A DNA stretch of 64,000 nt from Streptomyces sp. ISL-98 (GCF_018614055.1 NZ_JAGGPB010000013.1:186001-250000); one strand, 5' to 3'. Shown: positions 8,137 to 18,711, numbered from the stretch's first letter. The notes: a model not told the origin generated them from the sequence alone. Translations and numbers: made by a program.

Positions 8137-8817
8137 ATGAATCAGCAACTCGCGGGCTTCGCCCCGACCCCGATCGCGGCCCGCATGGAGAACCACGGCC
8201 GCGCGATGCTCAAGGTCGCGATGGCCGGCGGCCAGGACCTCTACGCACGCACCGGCTCGATGGTGGCGTACGAGGGCTTCATCCAGTACGAGCCGAACCC
8301 GCCCGCCGTACGGCAGATCGCCTCCCAGTGGATCAGCGGCGAGGGAACGCCGGTCATGAGGTGCTCCGGTGACGGCTTGCTCTACCTCGCCGACTACGGT
8401 GCGGACGTCGTCGTCATCAACCTCAACAACGAGGCCCTCTCGGTCAACGGCACCAACCTGCTCGCCTTCGACGCCCACCTCCAGTGGGGTGTGGAGAGGG
8501 TCAAGGGCATGGCCAAGTTCGCCGGACAGGGCCTGTGGAACATCCAGATCTCGGGCACAGGGTGGGTCGCGGTGACCTCGCGCGGCACCCCGATCGTCGT
8601 CGACTGCGGACGCGGCGAAGACGAGACGTACGTCGACCCGGACGCCCTCGTCGCCTGGTCCCCGAACCTCAAGGTCAAGGGCAAGCGCAGCTTCAAGGCG
8701 TCCTCCCTGATCGGGCGGGGCAGCGGAGAGGCGTACCAGATGGGCTTCTCCGGCGAGGGCATCGTCGTCGTACAGCCGAGCGAGGACAGCACCGACCGCC
8801 TGCGGGTCCGGGGCTGA
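8137..8817 (+). CDS. AIM24 family protein
   Basis: A 226-residue single-domain AIM24 protein beginning MNQQLAGFAPTPIAARMEN. Family features are the opening strand with RTGSMVAYEGF, the middle GLLYLADYGADVVVINLNNEALSVNG and the closing GIVVVQPSED. The ATG at 8137 has GAGGGAG (8124-8130) overlapping the stop of the previous gene; the frame is open upstream but would overlap the TerD-AIM24 gene. It is a paralogue of its two neighbours and likely forms a hetero-assembly with them, though this is inference. No membrane segment or signal peptide is visible. Confidence 0.85.
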   Translation: MNQQLAGFAPTPIAARMENHGRAMLKVAMAGGQDLYARTGSMVAYEGFIQYEPNPPAVRQIASQWISGEGTPVMRCSGDGLLYLADYGADVVVINLNNEALSVNGTNLLAFDAHLQWGVERVKGMAKFAGQGLWNIQISGTGWVAVTSRGTPIVVDCGRGEDETYVDPDALVAWSPNLKVKGKRSFKASSLIGRGSGEAYQMGFSGEGIVVVQPSEDSTDRLRVRG

Positions 8818-8836
8818 GGGGGAGCGAGAACACACC

Positions 8837-9592
8837 ATGCAGAGCCCACTTTTCAGTTACACGGAACAGCAGTCCCAGGACCGGTACACCGTGCAGAACC
8901 CGCAGCTCCTGCGGGTCTCGCTGACCGGCCACGACGACGTCCTCGCCCGCAAGGGCGCCATGGTCGCCTACCAGGGGCTGATGGAATTCGACGGCGAGTA
9001 CGGTACGAACGGCCAGCGTCGCGCCCGGGCCAACACCGGTGAGGGACTGGACCTGATGCGCTGCTCGGGGCAGGGCACCGTCTACTTCGCCAACCTCGCG
9101 CAGTACGTCCATGTGGTCGACGTCGACCACGAAGGCCTGACCGTGGACAGCGCCTACGTCCTCGCGCTCGACTCCACGCTGAACACCGAGGTCATCGCTG
9201 TCGACAGCCAGTACGGCATCTCGGGCACCGGCAAGTACCAGCTCAACATCTCCGGGCGGGGCAAGGTCGCGCTGATGACCTCGGGCCAGCCGCTGATGAT
9301 CCAGGTCACGCCCGACAAGTACGTCAACGCCGACGCCGATGCCATCGTCGCCTGGTCCAGCTCCCTGCGCGTACAGATGCAGGCCCAGACGCACTCGTCG
9401 AACGTGCGGCGACGGCGCGGCAACACCGGCGAGGGCTGGGAACTCAGCTTCCTCGGGCAGGGCTTCGCGCTGGTGCAGCCCAGCGAGGTGATGCCGCCGC
9501 AGCACGCCGAGATCGGACAGGGCGCCGCCGCCCAGTTCGGTGTGGGCCAGCACGGCGCCCACAGCCAGAACCAGAACAACGCCTGGAACTGA
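8837..9592 (+). CDS. AIM24 family protein
   Basis: A 251-residue AIM24 protein, third in the tandem set, starting MQSPLFSYTEQQSQDRYTV with GGGGAG upstream. It keeps the family pattern (LARKGAMVAYQGLMEFDG ... GTVYFANLAQYVHVVDVDHEGLTVDS ... ALVQPSEVMPP) and adds a Gln/His/Asn-rich tail (QFGVGQHGAHSQNQNN). The gene ends just before a strong bidirectional terminator, which closes the operon. Function is not established. Confidence 0.85.
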   Translation: MQSPLFSYTEQQSQDRYTVQNPQLLRVSLTGHDDVLARKGAMVAYQGLMEFDGEYGTNGQRRARANTGEGLDLMRCSGQGTVYFANLAQYVHVVDVDHEGLTVDSAYVLALDSTLNTEVIAVDSQYGISGTGKYQLNISGRGKVALMTSGQPLMIQVTPDKYVNADADAIVAWSSSLRVQMQAQTHSSNVRRRRGNTGEGWELSFLGQGFALVQPSEVMPPQHAEIGQGAAAQFGVGQHGAHSQNQNNAWN

Positions 9593-9631
9593 CGGTGCTT
9601 AAAACACAGGTCCTCAAAACAGGTCCTTAAA

Positions 9632-9677
9632 ACATAGGTAAGGGACGGGCTCCCTGGAGCCCGTCCCTTACCTATGT
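9632..9677. terminator. Bidirectional terminator between the AIM24 operon and the Nudix gene
   Basis: Very long perfect hairpin: ACATAGGTAAGGGACGGGCTC (9632-9652) is fully complementary to 9657-9677, with a CCTG loop. It is preceded by short A-rich direct repeats (AAAACAGGTCCT) and lies between convergent genes, so it can serve both strands. Confidence 0.85.
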
Positions 9678-9691
9678 CCTGTCGGGCCCGT

Positions 9692-10213
9692 CTACAGCGC
9701 CGCGCGCGTACGTTCCATCAGGCGTACGACCGACTCGTCGGCCACGCCCGCCACTTCGTCGTACGCGAACCAGCGCAGGTCCAGGGACTCCTCGCTGATC
9801 TCCGCCACCGCACCGGCCGGCGCCAGCGCCGCGTACTGCACATCCAGATGCCAGTGGCACGGCGCCGGAATCGCATGCCGGTCAAGCCGCACCGGCCCCA
9901 CCGGCAACAGCGTCAGCCCGGGGATCCCGGACTCCTCGGTCGCCTCGCGCAGCGCCGCCGCAGCGAGCGTCGCGTCGCCCGGCTCGCAGTGACCGCCCAT
10001 CTGCAGCCACATGTTCAGCTTCTTGTGCAGCGTCAGCAGCACCCGTCCGCGCTTCGGATCGACGACCAGCGCACTCGCCGTGACGTGCCCGGCCTCGCAG
10101 GCCTTCCACATCCCGTCCGGGTGCGCCGACAGGTGATCCAGATACGTCTGGCGCAGCTCTTCCTGGTCCTCGTAGTCCTTCAGGACGAGGACGGCGTCGT
10201 CGTGCAGGCTCAC
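9692..10213 (-). CDS. Nudix hydrolase
   Basis: A 173-residue pyrophosphohydrolase acting on nucleoside-diphosphate-linked compounds; substrate not predictable. The Nudix box is clear: GGHCEPGDATLAAAALREATEESGI style (G-x5-E-x7-RE-x2-EE-x-G), near residues 72-96. The ATG at 10213 overlaps the stop of the upstream DUF2342 gene by four bases (ATGA), indicating translational coupling. No targeting signal is seen. Confidence 0.9.
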   Translation of the reverse strand: MSLHDDAVLVLKDYEDQEELRQTYLDHLSAHPDGMWKACEAGHVTASALVVDPKRGRVLLTLHKKLNMWLQMGGHCEPGDATLAAAALREATEESGIPGLTLLPVGPVRLDRHAIPAPCHWHLDVQYAALAPAGAVAEISEESLDLRWFAYDEVAGVADESVVRLMERTRAAL

Positions 10214-11655
10214 TTGTCGGTGTCGCCCTCTTCGTCGCCTTTGTCCTTCGTCAGGTCCGGCTTGGTGGTGTCAGAACCGGTGCCGCCGCCAGCCGCCTCG
10301 CCGAGCATCTTGTCGATCTCGGAGAAGTCCAGCTGCTCGCGGTGCACAAACCCGTCCGGGTCGTCCAGGTCGTCCGCCGTAGGCAGCATGTCCGGGTGCT
10401 CCCACAGTGCGTCGCGGCCCTCCAGGCCCCGCGCGTCCGTGAGCGAGGCCCACAGCCGCGAGGCGTCCCGCAGCCGACGCGGGCGCAGCTGCAGACCGAT
10501 GAGCGTCGCGAAGGTCTGCTCGGCGGGACCACCCGACGCCCGGCGCCTGCGCAGCGTCTCGCGCAGCGCGTCCGCCGACGTGAGCCGGGGCTTGGCGGCC
10601 TCGTGCACCACCGCGTCCACCCAGCCCTCGACCAGCGCGAGCGCCGTCTCCAGGCGGGCCAGCGCCACCTTCTGCTCCGCGGTGTCCTCCGGCTGGAACA
10701 TGCCCTGCTGGAGCGCTTCCTGAAGCTGCTCCGGGTGCGAGGGGTCGAGCTGGCCGACGACGTCCTCAAGCTTCGACGTGTCGACCTTGATCCCCCGCGC
10801 GTATCCCTCGACCGCGCCGAACAGGTGCGAGCGCAGCCACGGCACATGTGCGAAGAGCCGCTGGTGGGCGGCCTCGCGCAGCGCCAGATACAGCCGCACC
10901 TCGTCCTTCTCGACGCCCAGGTCCTTGCCGAACGCCTCGATGTTCAGCGGCAGCAGCGCGGCCTTGCCCGCCGGGCCGAGCGGCAGACCGATGTCGGTCG
11001 AACCGACCACCTCGCCCGCCAGGACGCCCACGGCCTGCCCGATCTGCTGACCGAACATCGCACCGCCCATGGACCGCATCATCCCGAGCAGCGGGCCGGC
11101 CATGGCCTGCATCTCCTCGGGCAGTACGTCGCCCATGGCGGCCCCGACACGCTCGGCGACGGGGTCCACCAGCTGCTTCCAGGCCGGCAGGGTCGCCTCG
11201 ACCCACTCGGCACGGCTCCACGCCACCGATGTGCTCGCACCGGAGGGCATCGAGGTCACGCCGTCCAGCCACAGGTCGGCAAGACGCACCGCCTCCTCGA
11301 CCGCCGACCGCTCGCCGGGGCTGATGCTGGCGTCCTTGGTGCCGTCTGCGGTGCCCTGCGCGACGGTCTGGCGCGCGATGTCCTTGGCCATGTCCCAGTT
11401 CACGGGACCGCCCTCGTAGCTGAGCATCTGGCCCAGCTGCTGGAAGGCAGCGCCCAGGTCGTTCGGGTTCAGCGAACCGAACATCGCGGCGAACGGATTG
11501 TCTCCGCCCGCGCCGCCCGGCAGACCGCCGAACCCGAGCGGGTTCGCCGGACCCTGGCCACCCTGGCCACCGCCCTCGCTGCCCTTCTTCTTGCCATCGT
11601 CGCCGTCCTCCGGCTCCTCCGGCGGAAGGCCGAATCCGAATGGGGTGTCACTCAC
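10210..11655 (-). CDS. DUF2342 zincin-like putative metalloprotease
   Basis: A 481-residue protein of the DUF2342 family, annotated as a zinc-dependent metalloprotease or F420-biosynthesis-associated protein. The N-terminal ~80 residues are low-complexity (Asp/Glu/Lys then Gly-rich GGQGGQGPANPLGFGG). The core carries LREAAHQRLFAHVPW (261-268 EAAHQRLF), a zincin-like helix in which only part of a classic HExxH is preserved, so proteolytic activity is uncertain. Its stop overlaps the Nudix start. Orthologues sit next to the PDZ/Lon-like and UPF0182 genes across actinobacteria, as here. Confidence 0.8.
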   Translation of the reverse strand: MSDTPFGFGLPPEEPEDGDDGKKKGSEGGGQGGQGPANPLGFGGLPGGAGGDNPFAAMFGSLNPNDLGAAFQQLGQMLSYEGGPVNWDMAKDIARQTVAQGTADGTKDASISPGERSAVEEAVRLADLWLDGVTSMPSGASTSVAWSRAEWVEATLPAWKQLVDPVAERVGAAMGDVLPEEMQAMAGPLLGMMRSMGGAMFGQQIGQAVGVLAGEVVGSTDIGLPLGPAGKAALLPLNIEAFGKDLGVEKDEVRLYLALREAAHQRLFAHVPWLRSHLFGAVEGYARGIKVDTSKLEDVVGQLDPSHPEQLQEALQQGMFQPEDTAEQKVALARLETALALVEGWVDAVVHEAAKPRLTSADALRETLRRRRASGGPAEQTFATLIGLQLRPRRLRDASRLWASLTDARGLEGRDALWEHPDMLPTADDLDDPDGFVHREQLDFSEIDKMLGEAAGGGTGSDTTKPDLTKDKGDEEGDTDK

Positions 11656-11846
11656 GGGTTTCCTCGGCTCGTAAGGCCGCCGGCTCCGGCCGGCGGCAGC
11701 TGCCCGACATCACCACCCAGCGTAGACACCAGAGCCTGTAATGGGCTCGGTGCTCCGCCGACCCTTGGCCTGCGGCAGGATGGACGCCACCTGGTACGTA
11801 CCCGCCAAGGCGTATACGTACTGAAGACAACCGCTGGAGACGCCCG

Positions 11847-12953
11847 GTGAGTTCCCCAGATCCGCAGGTTCGCGCAGCGCGAAACCACACAACCGCAGGC
11901 CGCGGTCCCGTCGTAGCGGTCACGGGTGCCGCTTCCGGTATCGGTGCGCTGCTCACCCGGCGCCTTGCCGCGTCGGAAGAAATCAAACAGGTCGTCGCGA
12001 TCGACGAGCGCCGGGGCGAGGTGGCCGAGGCGCAGTGGCACATCCTGGACGTACGCGACCCGGCCATCGCGGAGAAATTGCGCGGCGCCGACGTCGTCGT
12101 GCACCTGGCCCTCGATCTCGACCTGGAGACGGACCCGGCCGCCCGTACGGCCTACAACGTGCGCGGCACCCAGACCGTGCTCACAGCGGCCGCCGCCGCA
12201 GGCGTGCACCGGGTCGTGCTGTGCACGTCGGCGATGGTCTACGGCGCCCTGCCGGACAACGACATCCCGCTCTCCGAGGACGCGGAGCTGCGCGCCACAG
12301 CGGAGGCGACGGGCGTGGGTGACCTCCTGGAGATCGAGCGCCTGAGCCGCCGCGCGCCCCGTGCGCACCCCGGCCTGAACGTCACGGTGGTAAGGCCTGC
12401 CGTCCTGGTCGGCGGTACTGACACCGCACTCACCCGCTACTTCGAGTCGCCCCGCCTCCTCGTCGTCACCGGCTCCCGCCCCACCTGGCAGTTCTGTCAT
12501 GTCGAGGACCTGGTCAGCGCACTGGAGTACGCCGCTCTGGAGAAGGTCGACGGCGAGCTCGCGGTCGGCTGCGACGGCTGGCTGGAGCAGGAGGAGGTCG
12601 AGGAGCTCAGCGGTATCCGCCGCATGGAGCTGCCGTCGGCAGTCGCCCTGGGGGCCGCCGCCCGGCTGCACCGGATCGGCCTGACGCCCTCTCCCGCCGG
12701 GGATCTCGCGTACACGATGTATCCCTGGGTGGTGAGCGTCAGCCGGCTCCACGACGCGGGCTGGCGGCCCCGGTGGACCAACGAGGAGGTCCTCTCGGAG
12801 CTCCTGGAAGAGGTCGCGGGACGGCACACCGTCGCCGGCCGCCGCCTCGGCCGTAAGGACGCCACCGCAGCGGGCGCAGCGGGCGCGACCGTCGCACTGC
12901 TGGGCGCCGCCGCCGTGGTCCGCCGTGCCCGCAAGGCACGGCGTCGCATGTAG
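11847..12953 (+). CDS. SDR-family NAD-dependent epimerase/dehydratase-like protein
   Basis: A 368-residue protein with an N-terminal Rossmann fold: VVAVTGAASGIGALLTRRLA is the dinucleotide-binding loop, followed by HILDVRD and GADVVVHLA typical of extended SDRs. The catalytic region reads CTSAMVYGALPDN (Ser and Tyr present), but a YxxxK lysine is not obvious, so it may be degenerate. The C-terminus has a hydrophobic stretch (TAAGAAGATVALLGAAAVV) followed by a basic tail, resembling a membrane anchor. The GTG start at 11847 has GGAGA upstream. It is divergent from the DUF2342 gene. Substrate unknown. Confidence 0.8.
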   Translation: MSSPDPQVRAARNHTTAGRGPVVAVTGAASGIGALLTRRLAASEEIKQVVAIDERRGEVAEAQWHILDVRDPAIAEKLRGADVVVHLALDLDLETDPAARTAYNVRGTQTVLTAAAAAGVHRVVLCTSAMVYGALPDNDIPLSEDAELRATAEATGVGDLLEIERLSRRAPRAHPGLNVTVVRPAVLVGGTDTALTRYFESPRLLVVTGSRPTWQFCHVEDLVSALEYAALEKVDGELAVGCDGWLEQEEVEELSGIRRMELPSAVALGAAARLHRIGLTPSPAGDLAYTMYPWVVSVSRLHDAGWRPRWTNEEVLSELLEEVAGRHTVAGRRLGRKDATAAGAAGATVALLGAAAVVRRARKARRRM

Positions 12954-13033
12954 AACCCTCCATACAGGGGGTCCGTACAGCCGGTCGAAAGCGCTATTCC
13001 GCAATGTCAGTGCGGTACGGCACGATGGGGACC

Positions 13034-13495
<462 letters not shown>

Positions 13496-13675
13496 AACCG
13501 GCGTCGGAATCGGTGCTGGGCCGGGCCGAGCGCGGCGTCGCCCTGCGGCCGTTCGGTCGCCCCGTTGTCACCCACCCGATTTGCGTAACCGCACCCCTGC
13601 CGTGAGCGTTGGACCGACCGGTGGTTAATCTGCTGATCGGCCGGTTCCGGTCGATCTTGGAGTCCGGAGGTCGGA

Positions 13676-13852
13676 ATGGCAGCACTCGCCTGGTTGCTGA
13701 TTCCGCTTTTCGCTGCGCTCGGTGCCGCGATATGGGGAAGCTGGGCAGCACGCAATCGCACGGTCGGCGATGTTTCAGAACTCGCCGGGTACACCCGGTT
13801 CCGCGAGGCGATGGAAAAGTCCAGCCCCAGCTCCGGTTCCGACGCCGTCTGA
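13676..13852 (+). CDS. Small single-pass membrane protein (58 residues)
   Basis: Short gene starting at ATG 13676 with a good GGAGG site five bases upstream (13666-13670) and ending at TGA 13850-13852. The N-terminus, MAALAWLLIPLFAALGAAIW, is a hydrophobic segment suitable as one transmembrane helix, followed by a polar tail with YTRFREAMEKSS. GC-rich third positions and the strong ribosome site support coding. It lies 130 bases before the PDZ/Lon-like protease gene and may be a membrane partner of it, which is inference from position only. Confidence 0.75.
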   Translation: MAALAWLLIPLFAALGAAIWGSWAARNRTVGDVSELAGYTRFREAMEKSSPSSGSDAV

Positions 13853-13982
13853 AGCCGACTGGCGCGGCCCCGCACCGTACGCCCGAGACGCCCGAGTCCC
13901 TGATCCCTCGGACTCCCCGCGGTGCTCCTCGTACGGACGGCCCCAGCGGTGCTCCGGCAGACCCGTCCCGTACTGTCGTTCC

Positions 13983-15071
13983 ATGCCACGCCGCACTGCG
14001 ACGATGCTCGCCTCCACCCTCATCCTGATCGCGCTGCTGTGCGCGGGCGTATTCATCACGGTTCCCTACTCGGAAATGTCACCGGGCCCGACCGTGAACA
14101 CTCTGGGCAAGGCGGCCGGCGAGCCGGTGCTGCAGATCTCCGGTCGCAAGACCTACCCGACCACCGGCAATCTCAACATGACCACGGTCAGGGTCACCGG
14201 CGCGGACTACAAAATGAACCTGGTCGAGGCGGTATACGGCTGGCTGGCCCACGACAGCGTGGTGGTACCGCACGACACCCTGTACCCGGACGGCAAGACG
14301 GAAGAAGAGTCCACCCAGGAGAACGCCGAGGAGTTCAGCCAGTCCCAGGAGAGCGCCAAGACGGCGGCCCTGAGGGAACTCGGCATCCCGGTGAAGACCC
14401 GCGTCGTCGTCTCGACTGTCCTCAAGGACAGCCCCGCCGAGGGCAGGCTCCACGCCGGCGACGTCGTCAAGGCCGTCGACGGCACTGCCGTCAAGGACCC
14501 CAAGGACGTCGCCAAGCTCGTCACCAAGCACGAGCCCGGGGAGAAGGTGGTCTTCACGGTCGTCCCGGCCAAGGACGCGGCCGCCGCGGAGAAGGCGGGC
14601 AAGGAGCCGGTGGGCAGCGAAGACGTCGCCATCACCACCAAGCAGGCCGGTGACGACGACCGCGCGATAGTCGGCATCCACGCCGGCCCCGACAACACGT
14701 TCCCGTTCGGCATCGACATCAAGCTGGCGGACGTGGGCGGCCCGAGCGCGGGCCTGATGTTCTCGCTGGGCATTGTCGACAAGCTCACGCCCGGGAACCT
14801 GACCGGCGGAAAGTTCGTGGCAGGCACCGGCACCATCGACGAAGCGGGCAAGGTCGGCCCGATCGGCGGCATCCAGATGAAGACCGTCGGCGCACGCGAC
14901 GCGGGCGCCGAGTACTTCCTGACACCCAGCGAGAACTGCGCGTCCGCCGCATCGGACGTTCCCGAAGGCCTCACCCTGGTGAAGGTCAAGACGATCGACG
15001 ACGCGACGAAGTCGCTGGAGAAGATCAGCAAGGGGGACACGGCCGGCCTGCCGCAGTGCACGACGGGCTGA
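13983..15071 (+). CDS. PDZ domain-containing Lon-like (S16) protease, YlbL type
   Basis: Membrane-anchored serine protease of about 362 residues. One N-terminal transmembrane helix (STLILIALLCAGVFI), then a PDZ domain (near residues 145-190, DSPAEGRLHAGDVVKAVDG) and a C-terminal Lon proteolytic domain with the Ser-Lys dyad: GGPSAGL (Ser255) and GGIQMKTVGA (Lys300). The start at ATG 13983 is supported by TACTGT (13971-13976) six bases upstream, suiting a leaderless message; the frame is open to 13722 but would overlap the small membrane gene. The partner UPF0182 and PPA1309-like genes follow, as in other actinobacteria. Confidence 0.9.
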   Translation: MPRRTATMLASTLILIALLCAGVFITVPYSEMSPGPTVNTLGKAAGEPVLQISGRKTYPTTGNLNMTTVRVTGADYKMNLVEAVYGWLAHDSVVVPHDTLYPDGKTEEESTQENAEEFSQSQESAKTAALRELGIPVKTRVVVSTVLKDSPAEGRLHAGDVVKAVDGTAVKDPKDVAKLVTKHEPGEKVVFTVVPAKDAAAAEKAGKEPVGSEDVAITTKQAGDDDRAIVGIHAGPDNTFPFGIDIKLADVGGPSAGLMFSLGIVDKLTPGNLTGGKFVAGTGTIDEAGKVGPIGGIQMKTVGARDAGAEYFLTPSENCASAASDVPEGLTLVKVKTIDDATKSLEKISKGDTAGLPQCTTG

Positions 15072-15089
15072 TGACCGTGCCCCCAGGGG

Positions 15090-15656
15090 TTACGCCTCGA
15101 AAGTGGCGGCCAGGGCCTCGGCGAGGCCCGGAACGAGCGCCGAACCGGTGAGGACCTCGGTCGCCGAGTCCTTCTCCCGCAGCCGCAGCGCCGACTCGCG
15201 TACGCCGTTGCGCAGCACAGCCACTGTCATACGGACCTCCTGACGGTCCGGGTGCTTCGCCACCCACTTCGCCAGCTGGGCGTCGCTCAGGCCCTCGGGT
15301 ACGGACGTCTCGGCGGACGGCGGCAGCATCAGCCGCTCCACCGTCAGCGCACAGCCCGCCACGGCGTCGGGCCAGGCGATGGTGGCCAGGAACTCGTCGA
15401 GCGCGGCGTCCGCAGGGATCTCGTCCTGCTCGACGGGGGTGAGGGTGGCCGTCGAATCGGTGTCGTCGAGACCGAGCTGGGCCGCGAGGCCCGGCTCCTG
15501 GGCGCGGAGTTTGGCGGTGTCGACGAGGGCGAACAGCCTGGCCGGCTGATCCCAGCCGAGCCCGGAGGTGTATTCGTCGATTTCGAGCACGGCGCGGGTG
15601 AGCGGGCTCGTGGCCATGGGAGGCCCGGAGGGGGAAACGTTGGACATGTTCAACAT
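15090..15656 (-). CDS. PPA1309-like family protein
   Basis: A ~188-residue cytosolic protein, MLNMSNVSPSGPPMATSPL..., containing EIDEYTSGLGWDQPARLFALVDT, matching proteins annotated as PPA1309 family in actinomycetes; no function is assigned. ATG 15656 has AAGGAGG four bases upstream; ATG 15647 (three codons later) is an alternative with long spacing. It is convergent with the protease gene and divergent from the UPF0182 gene. Confidence 0.8.
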   Translation of the reverse strand: MLNMSNVSPSGPPMATSPLTRAVLEIDEYTSGLGWDQPARLFALVDTAKLRAQEPGLAAQLGLDDTDSTATLTPVEQDEIPADAALDEFLATIAWPDAVAGCALTVERLMLPPSAETSVPEGLSDAQLAKWVAKHPDRQEVRMTVAVLRNGVRESALRLREKDSATEVLTGSALVPGLAEALAATFEA

Positions 15657-15771
15657 CCTGCCTCCTTGGGACCCCAAAGCGGGAACTGAGTAAAGCTTCA
15701 GTAAGTTGCATGAGTGGGCTCTACGATCGCGGAGCCTGCTTCTACGACAGCGAACTTTCGAGGTGCGCACC

Positions 15772-18669
15772 TTGGCTTTCCAGATGCCGGACCGCGGCGG
15801 AGGCCCGACCGGGCCACGGATCAGAGTCGGCCGGCCGTCCAGGCGTGTCCGGACCCTGCTCATGACATTGGGTGTCCTGGCCGTCCTGGCCATGGCGTTC
15901 GTCATGTTCGCCGGGTTCTGGACAGACTGGCTCTGGTACCGGTCGGTCAACTACTCGTCGGTCTTCACCACCACCCTGTGGACCAAGATCGGCTTGTTCG
16001 CCGTCTTCGGACTGCTGATGGCAGGGGCCGTCGGCGTGAACATCTGGCTCGCGCACCGGCTCCGGCCACCGCTGAGCGCGATGTCGCTGGAGCAGCAGAA
16101 CCTGGACCGCTACCGGATGGGCATCGCCCCGTACAAGAAGTGGGTGCTCCTCGGGGTCACCGCTCTGGTCGGGCTGATCGCCGGCGCCTCCGCGTCCGGC
16201 CAGTGGCGGACCTGGCTCATGTGGGTCAACGGGGTGTCCTTCGGCCAGAAGGACCCGCAGTTCGACATGGACGTGTCGTTCTACGCCTTCGACCTGCCCT
16301 GGTACCGCTTCCTGCTCGGCTTCGGCTTCGCGGCCGCCGTACTGTCCCTGATCGCCGCCGCCCTCGTGCACTACCTCTACGGCGGCCTGCGCATCACCAG
16401 CCCCGGAGCGCGGGCGACCGCCGCGGCCACCGGGCATCTGTCGGTGCTGCTCGGCCTCTTCGTGGCGCTCAAGGCCGTCGCGTACTGGCTCGACCGGTAC
16501 GGACTGGCGGTGAAGTCCAGTGACTTCAAGGCGACCGGCAACTGGGCGGGCCTGCGGTACGTCGACGCCAACGCCTACCTCCCTGCGAAGACGATCCTCT
16601 TCTGCATCGCCGTCATCTGCGCCCTGCTTTTCTTCGCGACGCTGTGGCGCCGCACCTGGCAGCTGCCGGTCATCGGCTTCGGCCTGATGGTGCTCTCGGC
16701 GATCCTCATCGGCGGGCTCTACCCGGCGATCGTGCAGAAGTTCCAGGTCCAGCCGAACGAGCAGGCCAAGGAAGCGCCGTACATCAAGAAGAACATCGAC
16801 GCGACGCGCAAGGCGTACGGCATCGATGACGCGAAGGTGGACGACTACCGGGGCGTCGGCGACAGCCAGGACAACACCAAGCTGCGCAAGGACGCCGACT
16901 CGGCGGCCAGTTATCGGCTGATCGACCCGAACGTCGTCCCGCCGACCTTCCAGCAGCTCCAGCAGGAGCGCAAGTACTACCAGTTCCCGGCGACGCTGGA
17001 CGTGGACCGTTACAAGGGCCAGGACACGGTCGTCGGTCTGCGCGAGCTCGACCTCAAGGGCATCCCCAAGCGCAACTGGATCAACGACCACTTCACGTAC
17101 ACGCACGGCTATGGCGTGGTCGCCGCCAAGGGCACCGCCGTCAAGCCGGACACCGAGGGCGCCCCGGACTTCACCGAGTCCGGCCTGCCGTCCGAGGGCA
17201 CGCTCGACACGTACGAGCAGCGGATCTACTACGGCGAGAAGACCCAGCAGTACTCGATCGTGGGCGGGCCGCAGAAGGAGCTCGACTACGAGAAGAACGG
17301 CGAGCCCACCACGACCACCAGCTACAAGGGCAAGAGCGGAGTCAATCTGTCGAACCCGCTGAACCGGGCCGCGTACGCGGTGACCTTCAGCGAGCCGCAG
17401 ATCCTCTACTCGGGAGCCATCGGCGAGGGCTCGCGGATTCTTTACAACCGCACGCCCAAGGAGCGCGTCGAGGCGGTCGCACCCTGGCTGTCCATCGACG
17501 GCGACGCCTACCCGGCAGTCGTCGGCGGCCGCGTCCAGTGGATAGTCGACGCGTACACCACCACCAACGGTTACCCGTACGCCTCGCGCACGACGCTGGG
17601 GGAGACCACGGCCGACGCGCTGTCGCAGACCGACAACCAGCGTGCGGTGGTCGCCCAGCAGAACCAGGTCAACTACATCCGCAACTCGGTGAAGGCCACC
17701 GTCGACGCGTACGACGGCACGGTCAAGCTGTACCAGTGGGACACCGAGGACCCGGTCCTGAAGACCTGGATGAAGGCGTTCCCGGACACGGTGGAGCCGA
17801 GGGGTGACATCGCCCCGGATCTGATGGCGCACCTGCGCTACCCGCAGGACCTCTTCAAGGTTCAGCGCGAGCTGCTCACCCGCTACCACGTCGAGAGCCC
17901 GTCGCAGTTCTACAGCGGCAGTGACGCGTGGCAGGTGCCGGACGACCCGACGACGGGCGAGAAGAGCTCCGTCCCGCCGTACTACCTGAGCCTGAAGATG
18001 CCGCAGGAGACGGACCGGAAGTTCTCGCTGACGACGACCTTCACCCCCAACGGACGCCCCAACCTGGGTGCGTTCATGGCGGTCGATGCGGATGCGTCGA
18101 GCAAGGACTACGGGACGATAAGGCTCCTGCGTGTCACGGGCGACGTACCGGGCCCGCAGCAGGTGCAGAACCGGCTGAACAGTAATAGCGAGGTCGCCGA
18201 GTTCGTCAGGAACATGAAGGGCGCCAACTCGGACATCGAGTACGGCAACCTGCTGACGATCCCGCTGAACGACGGCTTCCTCTACGTCGAGCCGGTGTAC
18301 GCCCAGGGCAACAACGCCTATCCGCTCCTGAAGAAGGTCGCCGTCTCGTACGGCAGGGAGACCGTCTTCAAGGACTCGCTCGGAGAGGCACTCAACGCGG
18401 TCTTCGGCGACGAGGGCGCGCAGCCGCCACCGGGTGACGGCGACGGGGACGTCACGAAGCCGCCGGCCGACGGCGACGGTTCGCTCCAGAAGGCCATCGA
18501 GGACGCCCAGAAGGCGTACGACGAGGGCGAGGAGGCCCTGAAGAAGCAGGACTGGACCGCCTACGGCGAAGCACAGGAGAGGCTCCAGGACGCGCTCCAG
18601 CGGGCCGCCGACGCCGAGGCCAAGGGTGAGGCCAAGCCGGACGGGAAGGGCGACCAGAAGGGCGACTGA
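15772..18669 (+). CDS. UPF0182 family large membrane protein
   Basis: A ~965-residue membrane protein of the UPF0182 family. About seven transmembrane helices fill the first ~330 residues (from [21 protein letters not shown] to [17 protein letters not shown]), followed by a large, probably extracellular, soluble domain and an acidic/charged C-terminal tail ([16 protein letters not shown], then an Ala/Glu/Lys helix). TTG 15772 is chosen because GAGG lies eight bases upstream; ATG 15784 and GTG 15760 are alternatives. The function is unknown. Orthologues are linked to the PDZ/Lon-like protease gene in mycobacteria too, which hints at a joint envelope role. A long antisense frame over this gene is a composition artefact. 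Confidence 0.9.
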   Translation: MAFQMPDRGGGPTGPRIRVGRPSRRVRTLLMTLGVLAVLAMAFVMFAGFWTDWLWYRSVNYSSVFTTTLWTKIGLFAVFGLLMAGAVGVNIWLAHRLRPPLSAMSLEQQNLDRYRMGIAPYKKWVLLGVTALVGLIAGASASGQWRTWLMWVNGVSFGQKDPQFDMDVSFYAFDLPWYRFLLGFGFAAAVLSLIAAALVHYLYGGLRITSPGARATAAATGHLSVLLGLFVALKAVAYWLDRYGLAVKSSDFKATGNWAGLRYVDANAYLPAKTILFCIAVICALLFFATLWRRTWQLPVIGFGLMVLSAILIGGLYPAIVQKFQVQPNEQAKEAPYIKKNIDATRKAYGIDDAKVDDYRGVGDSQDNTKLRKDADSAASYRLIDPNVVPPTFQQLQQERKYYQFPATLDVDRYKGQDTVVGLRELDLKGIPKRNWINDHFTYTHGYGVVAAKGTAVKPDTEGAPDFTESGLPSEGTLDTYEQRIYYGEKTQQYSIVGGPQKELDYEKNGEPTTTTSYKGKSGVNLSNPLNRAAYAVTFSEPQILYSGAIGEGSRILYNRTPKERVEAVAPWLSIDGDAYPAVVGGRVQWIVDAYTTTNGYPYASRTTLGETTADALSQTDNQRAVVAQQNQVNYIRNSVKATVDAYDGTVKLYQWDTEDPVLKTWMKAFPDTVEPRGDIAPDLMAHLRYPQDLFKVQRELLTRYHVESPSQFYSGSDAWQVPDDPTTGEKSSVPPYYLSLKMPQETDRKFSLTTTFTPNGRPNLGAFMAVDADASSKDYGTIRLLRVTGDVPGPQQVQNRLNSNSEVAEFVRNMKGANSDIEYGNLLTIPLNDGFLYVEPVYAQGNNAYPLLKKVAVSYGRETVFKDSLGEALNAVFGDEGAQPPPGDGDGDVTKPPADGDGSLQKAIEDAQKAYDEGEEALKKQDWTAYGEAQERLQDALQRAADAEAKGEAKPDGKGDQKGD

Positions 18670-18711
18670 GCTGGGACTGTCCCGCGTCGTGGTACTGTTT
18701 GAACACAACGA

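Noticed and set aside
15742..18708. 988-codon open frame antisense to the UPF0182 gene
   Set aside because: Mirror frame of a real gene in GC-rich DNA; Arg/Val/Leu-rich composition, no motifs or ribosome site.
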